From Clostridia bacterium (lineage in GTDB: Bacteria > Bacillota > Clostridia > TANB77 > CAG-465): a DNA stretch of 64,000 nt. Both the position numbers and the translations under genes were made by a program. Each line of letters opens with the position of its first letter. Position 1 is the stretch's first letter. The stretch is from the NCBI GenBank assembly GCA_017626395.1, contig JAGAIU010000078.1:1-64000 (forward strand), written 5' to 3'. Positions 15,890 through 25,240 of the stretch are shown piece by piece. The notes below the pieces were generated by a model. It was not told the origin of the DNA. It did no database searches and was given only the letters and a program-made list of their open reading frames with translations.

Positions 15890-16420
15890 ATGGAAGAAAT
15901 TTTAGTAAACATGGCAAAATCCGGAGATAAAGACGCATTCACAGATTTAGTAAATAAATATGAAAGAAAACTATATGTTATAGCCCAAAGCAGGGTAGAC
16001 AAAGAAGAAGATATAAAAGATGCCATACAAGATACTCTATTACAAGCATATTTGAATATAATAAACATTAAAAGAGCAGATAGTTTTAATGGCTGGATAA
16101 CACAAATTATGCTAAATAATTGTGCAAATCTTTTAAGAGCACAACAAAGAATGACAGGAGTTTATGACGTTATCACAAATGACGTTAGTTATGAAGATAA
16201 CTTTTTAGCTATCGATAATACAGTAGATTTATTCTCTGTAGTAAATATGTTTCCAGAAGAGGAAAGAAAAATATTAATAATGTATTTTTCAGAAGGATAT
16301 ACTACAAATGAAATAAGTCAAATGTTAAATATAAATGAAAATACTATAAGAAGTAAAATAAGTAGAATGCGAAAGAAAATAAAAGAGGAATGTGGAGAAG
16401 AATATTACAGTAATATATAA
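15890..16420 (+). CDS. ECF-type RNA polymerase sigma factor
   Basis: 176 residues. Region 2 spans roughly residues 8-80 (DKEEDIKDAIQDTLLQAYLN core; FNGWITQIMLNNCANLL). Region 4 is FPEEERKILIMYFSEGYTTN with the helix-turn-helix MLNINENTIRSKISRMRKKI near the C-terminus. It recruits core polymerase to extracytoplasmic-function promoters. No anti-sigma gene follows; the exported protein upstream is the only obvious partner. It is likely transcribed from the TGAAAC/CGTCTA promoter at 14964. Confidence 0.88.
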   Translation: MEEILVNMAKSGDKDAFTDLVNKYERKLYVIAQSRVDKEEDIKDAIQDTLLQAYLNIINIKRADSFNGWITQIMLNNCANLLRAQQRMTGVYDVITNDVSYEDNFLAIDNTVDLFSVVNMFPEEERKILIMYFSEGYTTNEISQMLNINENTIRSKISRMRKKIKEECGEEYYSNI

Positions 16421-16464
16421 ATCATTAAAATAAACTAATAACATATTATGTATTAGGTGATTTA

Positions 16465-17160
16465 ATGAAAAAAGTAATATTATTTATCTTATTAGTAATA
16501 TTAATATTATCTTCATGGATTTTTGTTATAAATCAAAAAGAAGAAAATACCATCACGACAAATTCTACTGCTGTAACATCTAAAGTAGTTGTAATAGATG
16601 CTGGACATGGTGAACCTGACAGAGGAGCTGTGGGCATTTACGGAACAACAGAAGAAGCAATAACTTTAAAAATTGCTTTAAAGTTACAAGCATTAGTAGA
16701 ACAAAGTGGTGGTATTGTTTATTTAACAAGAAGTGATGAGAATGGAATATATTCAAAAGAGGCACAAAGTATAAAAGAAAAAAAGGTAAGTGATGTAAAA
16801 AATAGAGTGGTTATTGGAAATAGAGAAGATGTAGATGTTTTTGTTTCTATACATTTGAACAAGTACCCATCCAGTATTTATAGTGGTTGGCAAACATTTT
16901 ACCAACAAGGAAATGAAGAAAGTGTTAGATTAGCAAAATGTATACAGGATAGCTTAAACAATTCTATATCTAAACCTAACAATAGAGTGCCACTTGTTTT
17001 AAAAGGAATATATATAATGGATCATGTTGAGAATACAACAGTAACTGTTGAGTGTGGCTTTTTATCTAACGAAGAAGAAGCAAGACTTTTACAAGAAGAT
17101 GCTTATCAAGAGAAACTTGCATGGGGAATATACATCGGCTTACAAGAGTATTTTAAATAA
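16465..17160 (+). CDS. cwlD: N-acetylmuramoyl-L-alanine amidase, CwlD type
   Basis: 231 residues: an N-terminal signal-anchor (residues 3-20), then an Amidase_3 domain. Zinc ligands are the His of VIDAGHGEPDRGA (near 45), the Glu of GTTEEAI and the His of FVSIHLNKYP; VTVECGFLSN carries the catalytic Glu. Length and a single domain with a membrane anchor fit CwlD, which makes muramic lactam in spore cortex. A vegetative amidase cannot be fully excluded. It lies 44 bases after the ECF sigma gene and shares a bidirectional terminator with the TepA-like gene. Confidence 0.8.
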   Translation: MKKVILFILLVILILSSWIFVINQKEENTITTNSTAVTSKVVVIDAGHGEPDRGAVGIYGTTEEAITLKIALKLQALVEQSGGIVYLTRSDENGIYSKEAQSIKEKKVSDVKNRVVIGNREDVDVFVSIHLNKYPSSIYSGWQTFYQQGNEESVRLAKCIQDSLNNSISKPNNRVPLVLKGIYIMDHVENTTVTVECGFLSNEEEARLLQEDAYQEKLAWGIYIGLQEYFK

Positions 17161-17196
17161 AAAAAGAAGAAGAATTATTTTATAATTCTTCTTTTT
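17161..17196. terminator. Bidirectional terminator between cwlD and the TepA-like gene
   Basis: A 12-bp stem (17167-17178 with 17182-17193), with an A run on the left and a T run on the right, serves both converging genes. Confidence 0.85.
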
Positions 17197-17199
17197 ACT

Positions 17200-17790
17200 T
17201 TATTCAGCTTCTGTTTCAAGTAATATAGATTCAAACAGTACCACGCTTTCATTTTCAATGTCTATTTTTTCATTTTTATATAAATCATTCCAATTAGTAA
17301 ACATATGAGTTGCTATTTTATATTCTAGACACTTTTTATCTAGAATGTATAGATCTTCACCTTTTTCAAAATCTTTTAGAACTTCATTTGGGATTTTTGC
17401 ACCTCTTCTAAATCCATTTTTATAAATAGTAGTATATTGCTTTAATTTCTTTTGTTTAATCGTAGCTTTATGATAGTTTTGATTCATATCTATTGTTGGT
17501 GTATATGGTTGATGAATCATATAGCTTATATTTTTACCAATATATCTGTGTTTACCAGATGCAAATAGCATTGCGGCTGCACTACAACAATTTCCTAAAG
17601 CTACAGTAATAATTGGATTTTTTAATGAATCTAAAAGATTCCTTATTGCAATTGAATCACTAAGTGTTCCCCCTACCGAATTAATAACTATCAGTAATGG
17701 CTCCTTATCATCTTTAAGACTTGAAACTGCTGTTTCAAAAATTGATGATGTTTGCATGTTAATAATTCCCCAAACTTTAATTTTAATCAT
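17200..17790 (-). CDS. ClpP-like serine protease (TepA-like)
   Basis: 196 residues of the ClpP/crotonase fold. GNCCSAAAMLFASG near residue 78 holds the nucleophile Ser in the ClpP-like position, and SYMIHQPYTP about 25 residues later holds the His. VINSVGGTLSDSIAI is the ClpP oligomer-loop region. It lacks the spacing of true ClpP and fits TepA (YmfB), found in spore-formers. The start at 17790 is used instead of an upstream ATG at 17847 because AAGGAGG lies eight bases before it. It may degrade small acid-soluble proteins or support export; function is by family. Confidence 0.75.
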   Translation of the reverse strand: MIKIKVWGIINMQTSSIFETAVSSLKDDKEPLLIVINSVGGTLSDSIAIRNLLDSLKNPIITVALGNCCSAAAMLFASGKHRYIGKNISYMIHQPYTPTIDMNQNYHKATIKQKKLKQYTTIYKNGFRRGAKIPNEVLKDFEKGEDLYILDKKCLEYKIATHMFTNWNDLYKNEKIDIENESVVLFESILLETEAE

Positions 17791-17876
17791 ATAACATACC
17801 TCCTTTAATATTAATCTAAGAAGTATAAAAAACATCTTGGAGAGCAATTATATCACTTTTGGCTGTAAAAGACAAC

Positions 17877-17903
17877 AAAAATAACTACATTTGTAGTTAT
17901 TTT
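17877..17903 (-). terminator. Terminator of the HD-domain gene
   Basis: A perfect 12-bp stem around a two-base loop overlaps the stop codon of the leftward HD gene. Confidence 0.75.
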
Positions 17904-18562
17904 ATGTCTTTTAGACATGATTCTAATCTTTCATACAAGTCAATACTATAAGAATAATCTAGTAAACTTTTAAACTCATTAGAATCCTTGTATTTGTTAA
18001 CATCATATTCGTAAAATACATCAGAAGGTGTTTTAGCACCATTTGCAAGTATTTCTTTTATCTTACCGCTTTTAAATACAGGTGAATCATAATTTTCATC
18101 TAAAGATATTAACCCTCTATCTGTATACAATTTCATTTGTATATCAAAATCAAGTTTATCGCATAAATGAGCAAAATTAGCTTCTTTAGTTTCTCTAGCA
18201 TTAAATTCGTTTGTTAAAGCAATATAGTCTTCTTTTTTAGTTAATGAAGATAAAATATCTAAAACAGCATTTTTTCCAATTTCTAATTTCTCTTGTTCTG
18301 TTACATTGTCAAAAGGAGTGATGTCGCCGATTACTATTTCTTCTAATTCATGGATGATTAGCATTTCTAAAACACGTTTTAAATCTATTTTTAAATCGTA
18401 TTCAGAATCAATAGCAATAGCTAATATACATGTATCATAAATATGTTCAGCAACACTTTCTCGTCTTGGTCCTTGCACATTCCAGTAAATAGAGCCTTGT
18501 CTAATTTTATTTTTTAAACTTGTAGCTAGTAAATAGAATTTTAATATGTTTTCGTTTTTCAT
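17897..18562 (-). CDS. HD-domain phosphohydrolase (YfbR/HDDC2-like)
   Basis: 221 residues. Metal-binding residues occur in order: His of SVAEHIYDT (near 36), HE in MLIIHELEEIVIGDI (near 71) and Asp in LCDKLD (near 134). GSIYWNVQGPRRESVAEH is the YfbR/HDDC2 N-terminal signature. Members are 5'-deoxynucleotidases or related nucleotidases in the cytosol. It is a single gene with its own terminator. The exact substrate is not fixed by the sequence. Confidence 0.82.
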   Translation of the reverse strand: MKNENILKFYLLATSLKNKIRQGSIYWNVQGPRRESVAEHIYDTCILAIAIDSEYDLKIDLKRVLEMLIIHELEEIVIGDITPFDNVTEQEKLEIGKNAVLDILSSLTKKEDYIALTNEFNARETKEANFAHLCDKLDFDIQMKLYTDRGLISLDENYDSPVFKSGKIKEILANGAKTPSDVFYEYDVNKYKDSNEFKSLLDYSYSIDLYERLESCLKDIK

Positions 18563-18672
18563 AAAACCACCTCTTTCAAAATTATTTCAAAGATGTAAAT
18601 TTATTTTGCAAAATGATTATAGCACACCATTTTTTATAAAGCAACAAGTGACAATTAATAGGGGATTGTTTA

Positions 18673-18712
18673 TTGACATTTTTGAGAGTTAAGATATAAT
18701 ATTAATGTCGAA
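18673..18712 (+). promoter_or_regulatory. Sigma-A promoter with a Spo0A-box core downstream
   Basis: TTGACA (18673-18678), a 16-base spacer and TATAAT (18695-18700) drive the activase gene. TGTCGAA at 18706-18712 covers the predicted transcription start, a position suited to repression. Confidence 0.65.
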
Positions 18713-18739
18713 AAAACGATATAATTGAGGTGGAAAAAT

Positions 18740-21700
18740 ATGAAGAATATATTACATGTTGGATTAGATGTTGGATCAACAACTGTAAAAATTGTAGTAA
18801 TGAATAATAAATTAGAAAGTTTATATACGAACTATACAAGGCATAATTCGGATACTAAAAACACTATTTATAACGTGTTAGCTAAATTAGCTAAAGATTT
18901 TCCTAATAGTACATATACAATGGCTCTTACAGGTTCTGGAGCTTTAGAAATATCTAAAATTTTAGGTGTACCATTTATACAAGAAGTGGTAGCTTGTAAA
19001 AAAGCGGTAGAAAAATATATACCTCAAACAGATGTTGTAATAGAACTTGGCGGAGAAGATGCTAAAATAATATATTTTGATAAATTTATCGAACAAAGAA
19101 TGAACGGAACATGTGCTGGTGGTACAGGTGCTTTCTTAGACCAAATGGCATCTTTACTTAATACAGACACAGCGGGATTAAATGAGCTATCTAAAGGCGA
19201 TCAAATAATATACCCTATTGCTTCAAGATGTGGAGTATTTGCAAAGACAGATATACAACCATTAATTAATGAAGGAGCAAGAAAAGAAGACATTGCTACA
19301 TCTATATTCCAAGCAGTAGTAAATCAAACAATAAGTGGGCTTGCTTGCGGAAGACCAATAAAAGGTAAAGTTGCTTTCTTAGGCGGACCATTAAATTATT
19401 TACCAGAGTTAAGAAATAGATTTATAGAAACATTAAAATTAAAAGATGAAGAAATAATAATACCACAAGAAGCTCATTTATTAGTTGCTAAAGGTGCCTC
19501 TCTTGCATCAATTGAAACAGAGTCTTTTACTACAAGAGAATTAGTAAAAAGATTAGATGTATTTAAAGATGCAAAATATACAGAAACTAAGCCTTTAGAT
19601 GCTTTATTCAAAGACGAACAAGAATATGCTGAATTTAAAAAACGTCATGATAAAAGTAAAGTAAAAAGAGCAGAATTAAAAGATGTTAATGGAGATGTCT
19701 TTGTAGGAATAGATGCAGGTTCTACAACTACAAAACTTGTAGCTATAGATAAAGATGGAGCACTATTATATTCACTATATGGAAGTAATAACGGTAATCC
19801 ATTAACTAGTGTTATTTCTATGGTGAAACAATTCTATGAGAATATGCCACCTAAAGCGGTATTAAGACATGTTGGTGTTACAGGATATGGAGAAAAACTA
19901 ATACAAACAGCTTTAAATATAGATTTAAGTGAAATAGAAACAATAGCACACTATACAGCTGCAAAAGAATTTATGCCTAAAGTTAATAGTATCATAGATA
20001 TCGGCGGACAAGATATGAAATATATCAGATTAAAAAATGATGCTATAGATAACATTATGCTAAACGAGGCTTGCTCATCTGGATGCGGTTCTTTCATAGA
20101 AACATTTGCTAAAAGTTTAAATATAACAATTGAAGAATTCGTACAAGAGGCTATAAAAGCTAAAGCACCTGTAGATTTAGGTTCAAGATGTACAGTATTT
20201 ATGAATTCTAGAATTAAACAAGCACAAAAAGAAGGAGCTACAGTTGGAGATATATCTAGTGGACTTTCATATTCTGTAGTTAAAAATGCTATACAAAAAG
20301 TAATGAAGATAAGAGATGTTAGAAAACTAGGTAAAAATATAGTTGTTCAAGGTGGTACTTTCTATAATGATGCTGTTTTAAGAAGCTTCGAAAAAATTAC
20401 AGGTAAAGAAGTAATAAGACCTGACATCGCTGGACTAATGGGAGCTTATGGTGTAGCACTTCTTGCAAAAGAGCAATTTATAGCAAACGAAGACGATTAT
20501 TATACATCTAAAATGCTAAAAATTGATGAGATAGATAATTTAGATATTAAGATTACACATGCTAGATGTGGAAAGTGTGAAAATAACTGCAGATTAACTA
20601 TAAATAAATTTGGAAACGGAAAATTATTTGTATCTGGTAATAGATGTGAAAAAGGTGCAGGAAATGTAACTTCAAATAATGACTTACCAAATATGTATAA
20701 GTATAAAAATGAAAGATTATTCTCATATGAGCCTTTATCTCTAGATAAAGCTCCAAGAGGTACAATAGGTATTCCTAGAGTCTTAAATATGTATGAAGAT
20801 TATCCTTTCTGGTTTACATTCCTAACAAATTTAGGATTTAGAGTAATAATCTCAGAAAAGAGTAATAGAAAAACATATGAAAAAGGTATGGAGTCTATGC
20901 CTTCTGAATCAGTATGTTATCCTGCTAAACTTGCACATGGACATATAATGAGCTTAATTAATCAAGGAATAAATACTATATTCTATCCATGTGTTTCAAA
21001 TTCACGTAAAGAATCTAAAGGGGCAGATAACTCATATAACTGTCCAATTGTTGTATCTTATTCAGAAGTTATAAGAAATAATGTTGAAGAATTAAAAGAT
21101 ATAAAATATATAAATCCATTTTTACCTTTTGATGCAAAAAAATTAACAGAAAGAATTATGGAACTTCCTGAATTTGCAGAATATAATTTTAAAAAGAACG
21201 AAGTTTTAAAAGCTGCTAAAGAAGCAGAAAAAGAATATCAAAGATTTAGAGATGATGTTCATAAAAAAGGACAAGAAATTGTGGATTATATTAAAGAAAA
21301 TAATCTAAGAGGAATTGTTCTTGCAGGAAGACCATATCATGTTGATCCAGAAATAAATCATGGAATAGATACATTAATAACAAGTTTAGGATTATGTGTT
21401 TTATCTGAAGACTCTGTTTCAGATAAAGCAGAGGTAAGAAGACCGATTAGAGTTGTAGACCAATGGGTATATCACTCAAGATTATATGCAGCTGCTGAAT
21501 ATGTTGGAAAACATGATTTCTTAGAAATGATTCAATTAAATTCATTTGGATGTGGTGTAGATGCTGTTACAACTGATGAAGTAGAAGAAATCCTAACAAG
21601 TTACGATAATATGTACACTTTAATTAAAATAGATGAAATTAATAATCTTGGTGCAGTTAGAATACGTATTAGATCTTTACTTGCTAGTATGAATAAAAGA

Positions 21701-23071
21701 ATCCAACTAAAAAAAGAACAAGGAATAGGACTAAATCAAGAAACTAAGCCTAAGGATATAGGTAAATATGAAATAGATAAAAAGATGTTTACTAAAGACA
21801 TGAAAGAAGAAGGATATACAGTATTAGTTCCACAAATGGCTCCTATACATTTTGAATTGTTGTTGGCTGGATTAAGATCAGAAGGATATAATGCTAAACT
21901 TTTAAGAGAGTGTACAGAAAAAACTATAGAAACTGGATTGAAGTACGTAAATAACGATGCTTGTTATCCATCAATCATAACAACAGGACAATTTATTGAA
22001 GCGTTAGATAGTGGTGAATATGATTTAAATAAAACGGCTTTAATAATGTCACAAACAGGTGGCGGATGTAGAGCAACTAACTATATTGGATTTATTAGAA
22101 AAGCTTTAAAAGATGCGGGATATGAAAATGTACCTATTATTTCATTTAATGTTAAAGGGATGGAAAAATCTAATGGATTTAAATTAACACCATCACTTAT
22201 TATAAAATTAGTAAAAGCTGTTGTATATGGCGACCTTTTACAAAAGATGCTTCTAAAAAATAGAGCATATGAAGTTAAAAAAGGTGAATCACAAAAAGTT
22301 TATGATAAATGGCTTGCTAAAGCACAAGAGATTATTGCCAATGGTGATATGAAAGAATTTAAAGCTGGTATTTATCAAATGGTAGACGATTTTGAAAATA
22401 TTCAAATAGATAGAAAAGTACAAAAGCCTAAAGTTGGTGTAGTAGGAGAAATCCTAATTAAATATCATCCATTTGGAAATAACTATATAATAGATGTTTT
22501 AGAACAAGAAGGAGCAGAAGTTGTAATGCCAGACTTTATGGGATTTGTTAAATATATGGGTACACATGGTGTTACAAAAAACAAATTACTAAAAGAAAGT
22601 AAACTTGTATCAGATATATCTAAACTAGCTATTAAGCTTATGGATGGCTTTGAAAAAGATGCAAAAGCAGCACTAGAAAAATCTAAAAAAGGATATTTGC
22701 CACCTTGTGATATATGGCATCTTGAAGAAAAAGTTGAAGATGTATTGTCTATTGGTAACCAAACTGGTGAAGGTTGGTTCTTAACTGCTGAAATGATTGA
22801 ATATATTGAAAATGATATTCCAAATATTGTTTGCGTTCAACCATTTGCTTGTCTTCCAAACCATGTTGTTGGTAAAGGTGTAATTAAAACTATAAGAAAA
22901 ATGTTCCCACAAGCTAACATTTCTCCTATAGATTATGATCCTGGTGCTAGCCAAACTAACCAAATTAACAGAATAAAACTTATGATTACAGTTGCTAAAG
23001 ATAATTTAAAGATTAAAGAAAATTTATCTAAGTTTAAAGTTACTAATAAAAAAATGAAAGTTAAAAAATAA
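18740..23071 (+). CDS. Large 2-hydroxyacyl-CoA dehydratase activase (fused ASKHA activator and HgdB-like protein)
   Basis: 1443 residues. The N-terminal ~260 form an ASKHA activator domain (GLDVGSTTVKIV, later GGEDAK and NGTCAGGTGAFLDQMA), where the TCAGG Cys binds a bridging 4Fe-4S cluster. A second ASKHA domain begins near residue 325 (GIDAGSTTTKLVA, GGQDMKYI, EACSSGCGSF). Then come a DUF2229-like region with KCGKCENNCRLTI-type cysteines and two stretches similar to dehydratase subunits, with Cys in ESVCYPAKLAHGH and GFGCG-type motifs. Such fused proteins are widespread in Clostridia. They resemble activators of (R)-2-hydroxyglutaryl-CoA dehydratase, but their substrate is unknown. The start at 18740 follows GAGGTGG. 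Confidence 0.85.
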   Translation: MKNILHVGLDVGSTTVKIVVMNNKLESLYTNYTRHNSDTKNTIYNVLAKLAKDFPNSTYTMALTGSGALEISKILGVPFIQEVVACKKAVEKYIPQTDVVIELGGEDAKIIYFDKFIEQRMNGTCAGGTGAFLDQMASLLNTDTAGLNELSKGDQIIYPIASRCGVFAKTDIQPLINEGARKEDIATSIFQAVVNQTISGLACGRPIKGKVAFLGGPLNYLPELRNRFIETLKLKDEEIIIPQEAHLLVAKGASLASIETESFTTRELVKRLDVFKDAKYTETKPLDALFKDEQEYAEFKKRHDKSKVKRAELKDVNGDVFVGIDAGSTTTKLVAIDKDGALLYSLYGSNNGNPLTSVISMVKQFYENMPPKAVLRHVGVTGYGEKLIQTALNIDLSEIETIAHYTAAKEFMPKVNSIIDIGGQDMKYIRLKNDAIDNIMLNEACSSGCGSFIETFAKSLNITIEEFVQEAIKAKAPVDLGSRCTVFMNSRIKQAQKEGATVGDISSGLSYSVVKNAIQKVMKIRDVRKLGKNIVVQGGTFYNDAVLRSFEKITGKEVIRPDIAGLMGAYGVALLAKEQFIANEDDYYTSKMLKIDEIDNLDIKITHARCGKCENNCRLTINKFGNGKLFVSGNRCEKGAGNVTSNNDLPNMYKYKNERLFSYEPLSLDKAPRGTIGIPRVLNMYEDYPFWFTFLTNLGFRVIISEKSNRKTYEKGMESMPSESVCYPAKLAHGHIMSLINQGINTIFYPCVSNSRKESKGADNSYNCPIVVSYSEVIRNNVEELKDIKYINPFLPFDAKKLTERIMELPEFAEYNFKKNEVLKAAKEAEKEYQRFRDDVHKKGQEIVDYIKENNLRGIVLAGRPYHVDPEINHGIDTLITSLGLCVLSEDSVSDKAEVRRPIRVVDQWVYHSRLYAAAEYVGKHDFLEMIQLNSFGCGVDAVTTDEVEEILTSYDNMYTLIKIDEINNLGAVRIRIRSLLASMNKRIQLKKEQGIGLNQETKPKDIGKYEIDKKMFTKDMKEEGYTVLVPQMAPIHFELLLAGLRSEGYNAKLLRECTEKTIETGLKYVNNDACYPSIITTGQFIEALDSGEYDLNKTALIMSQTGGGCRATNYIGFIRKALKDAGYENVPIISFNVKGMEKSNGFKLTPSLIIKLVKAVVYGDLLQKMLLKNRAYEVKKGESQKVYDKWLAKAQEIIANGDMKEFKAGIYQMVDDFENIQIDRKVQKPKVGVVGEILIKYHPFGNNYIIDVLEQEGAEVVMPDFMGFVKYMGTHGVTKNKLLKESKLVSDISKLAIKLMDGFEKDAKAALEKSKKGYLPPCDIWHLEEKVEDVLSIGNQTGEGWFLTAEMIEYIENDIPNIVCVQPFACLPNHVVGKGVIKTIRKMFPQANISPIDYDPGASQTNQINRIKLMITVAKDNLKIKENLSKFKVTNKKMKVKK

Positions 23072-23086
23072 AAGAGAAAAATAATA

Positions 23087-23113
23087 AAAAAGCAGGGGAA
23101 CTCCTGCTTTTTT
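23087..23113 (+). terminator. Terminator of the activase gene
   Basis: A 10-bp stem followed by six T, ending at the 3' end of the opposite-strand tRNA-Arg gene. Confidence 0.82.
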
Positions 23114-23188
23114 GGTGCTCCTGAGACGAATCGAACGTCCGACCAACAACTTAGGAGGTTGCTGCTCTATCCACTGAGCTACAGAAGC
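23113..23188 (-). tRNA. tRNA-Arg (CCT)
   Basis: A 76-base tRNA read leftward with encoded CCA. The acceptor stem pairs GCTTCTG with CAGGAGC. The seven-base anticodon loop CTCCTAA gives anticodon CCT, reading AGG. Confidence 0.93.
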
Positions 23189-23281
23189 ATATAATTATTA
23201 TATCATTTTTATATAGATTTTCAAGTATAACTACTCTTTATTTTTTACAGAAACTATTATATAATATCTGTGGTGGAAAGT

Positions 23282-23686
23282 GTGGATAAATATTTAAAAG
23301 AAGCTTTAAAAGAAGCACAAAAAGCATATAAGAAAAAAGAAGTTCCAGTAGGAGCTGTTATAATAAAAGAAGATAAGATAATAGCAAGAGCACATAATTT
23401 ACGTGAAACAAGAAATAATGCACTAGCTCATGCAGAAATTATTTGTATAAACAAAGCTTGTAAAAAATTAGGAACGTGGAGATTAGAAGGATGTAAAATG
23501 TATATAACTTTAGCTCCATGTCAAATGTGCATGGGAGCAATAAAGCAAGCTAGAATAAATGAAGTGTATATTGGAGCTTTAGACGACAAAAATAATGAAC
23601 CTTTAGAAGAAAATGTGAAACATATCGAAAGTACAGAATGTTCAGAAATATTAACACGTTTTTTCAAAGAGTTACGTAATAAATAA
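23282..23686 (+). CDS. tadA: tRNA adenosine(34) deaminase
   Basis: 134 residues of the cytidine-deaminase fold: AHAEIICINKA gives the zinc His and catalytic Glu (near residue 50), and APCQMCMGAIKQAR gives the two zinc Cys (near 80). It converts A34 to inosine in tRNA-Arg(ACG), which is encoded 50 bases downstream. In-frame GTG codons occur at 23270, 23273 and 23282. A TATAAT at 23260-23265 would start transcription near 23272, so 23282 with a GGTGGAAAG site is preferred. Length is somewhat short but usual for the family. Confidence 0.92.
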   Translation: MDKYLKEALKEAQKAYKKKEVPVGAVIIKEDKIIARAHNLRETRNNALAHAEIICINKACKKLGTWRLEGCKMYITLAPCQMCMGAIKQARINEVYIGALDDKNNEPLEENVKHIESTECSEILTRFFKELRNK

Positions 23687-23695
23687 TTTAAACTC

Positions 23696-23724
23696 TTGAA
23701 AAGTTAACAATATTAGTGTATAAT
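23696..23724 (+). promoter_or_regulatory. Promoter of tRNA-Arg (ACG)
   Basis: TTGAAA (23696-23701), 17 bases, TATAAT (23719-23724), about a dozen bases before the tRNA 5' end. Confidence 0.75.
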
Positions 23725-23735
23725 AATATTTGTTA

Positions 23736-23812
<77 letters not shown>

Positions 23813-23834
23813 AAGCAATTATAAAAGTATTTTG

Positions 23835-23860
23835 GATCGTTCTAAAAGAACGGTCTTTTT
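23835..23860 (+). terminator. Terminator of tRNA-Arg (ACG)
   Basis: A 9-bp stem (23835-23843 with 23847-23855, one G-U pair), AAA loop and five T. Confidence 0.85.
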
Positions 23861-23961
23861 CATTTTAAAATATAAGATAAAATAAAAGCAATTATTCGAT
23901 GTGTTGAAAAAAATTAAAAATTATGCTAAATTATAGTTAGTATTTGTAGAGGTATTTAAAT

Positions 23962-24732
23962 ATGAAGAGAACAAGAATCGTTATAATATTATTGATAGTT
24001 ATTTCAATAATATTAGTAGGAATATTTTTTGTAAGTAAATTGCATAGTAATAAAGTAAATGAAAATTTAGAGTATAAATCAAATGAAAATTTAGAGTATA
24101 AATCAAATGAAATTTTAGACTATATAATATTTAAAAGAAAAACGTATGTATCAATAGATGATGTTGTTTTTTATGATAAAGATGCTGATATTAGTGATGA
24201 GGAAATTAATAATTTGACTATAATTGCAGGAAAACTAAAATTAAAACATCCTGGTAAGAGTATAGTGTATTTAAGAAAATTAGGAAGTTCTTTTGAAAAT
24301 GTTAAGGCTGAGTATAGATGTAAGCAGATAGTAAATGGTCAAGTATTAGAAAATGCAGAAATGAATATATATCTTAAAGATGATGATGAAATTGAACTCA
24401 TATTTTTAAGTAGAAGTTCTTGGAAAAAAGGAACAAATACAGAGAATATTAAGATAACTCAAGAAAAAGCAGAACAAATTTTGGTAGATTATTTTATTGA
24501 AAATCCTAATGACTTCAATGTTATAAAAGCTGGAAGACTTTCATTTGGTACAGTTGATGATCAATTGGCTAATTCGAAAAACGAAACTTGTATAATTGAG
24601 TTGTACGTATATAATTCAAAGACAGCTTGGAGAATGGAATTTTTAAACTCAGGTGGGTATATGTTTATAGACGCTAATACTGGTGAAATTTTATACAAAA
24701 ATTTTACTAATGGAAATGTAATATGGACTTAA
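23962..24732 (+). CDS. Membrane-anchored extracytoplasmic protein with PepSY-like end
   Basis: 256 residues: an N-terminal membrane helix (residues 5-25), then an internally repeated NENLEYKS segment encoded by a 24-bp tandem repeat. The extracytoplasmic domain ends with a YMFIDANTGEILY segment typical of PepSY-like and related exported proteins, preceded by ITQEKAEQILVDYF. It probably sits on the outer face of the membrane. Function unknown. It is a single gene with no clear partner. Confidence 0.6.
   Translation: MKRTRIVIILLIVISIILVGIFFVSKLHSNKVNENLEYKSNENLEYKSNEILDYIIFKRKTYVSIDDVVFYDKDADISDEEINNLTIIAGKLKLKHPGKSIVYLRKLGSSFENVKAEYRCKQIVNGQVLENAEMNIYLKDDDEIELIFLSRSSWKKGTNTENIKITQEKAEQILVDYFIENPNDFNVIKAGRLSFGTVDDQLANSKNETCIIELYVYNSKTAWRMEFLNSGGYMFIDANTGEILYKNFTNGNVIWT
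24058..24115 (+). repeat. 24-bp in-frame tandem repeat
   Basis: Two exact copies (24058-24081, 24082-24105) and a partial third encode repeated NENLEYKS in the stalk after the membrane anchor. Copy number could vary without shifting frame. Confidence 0.85.
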
Positions 24733-24796
24733 AAACGAATAATCAGATATGTTAATAATATAAAACAAAGAGATAATATATTAGAAGAGGTGGAAT

Positions 24797-25240
24797 ATGT
24801 ATAGAAGAGCAAATGTAACTGATGTAGATGAAATAGCAAAAATACCAAATATAGATTTTTCAAAAGAAGAAATAATAGAATATTTAAAAAATGGAGCAAA
24901 ATATTTATATGTATATGAGAATGAATCAAATAATATAGTTAATGCAACATTTTTTGGCTCGGATGCTATAGATGATGATAGTTATGATTCGGAAATATAT
25001 GGAATGTATACAAGAAATATTAAAGATAAAGAAATAGTTAATTCAGAAGTTTTATTTTATACTAAAAAGGAACTATTTGAAAAAGGATTTAGAAATTTAA
25101 TTGTTTGGTGTGATGAGAAAAATGAGAAGATGAAAAAGTTCTTAAAAAGTTCAGGCGGAATTGAAAGTAAAAAAAGAGAAAATAATAACAGGATAGAAGT
25201 TGCATATACATATGAACTTATAGATTATCCAGAAGAATAG
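24797..25240 (+). CDS. GNAT-like acetyltransferase-fold protein
   Basis: 147 residues starting MYRRANVTDVDEIAKI, the usual GNAT opening. A central beta strand (SEIYGMYTR) is followed by a long helix and FRNLIVWCDEKNEKMKKFLKSSGG, resembling the C-terminal GNAT strand and helix. The acetyl-CoA loop (R/QxxGxG/A) is not obvious, so activity is uncertain. The ATG follows GAGGTGG. It ends in a bidirectional terminator shared with the HAD gene. Confidence 0.62.
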   Translation: MYRRANVTDVDEIAKIPNIDFSKEEIIEYLKNGAKYLYVYENESNNIVNATFFGSDAIDDDSYDSEIYGMYTRNIKDKEIVNSEVLFYTKKELFEKGFRNLIVWCDEKNEKMKKFLKSSGGIESKKRENNNRIEVAYTYELIDYPEE

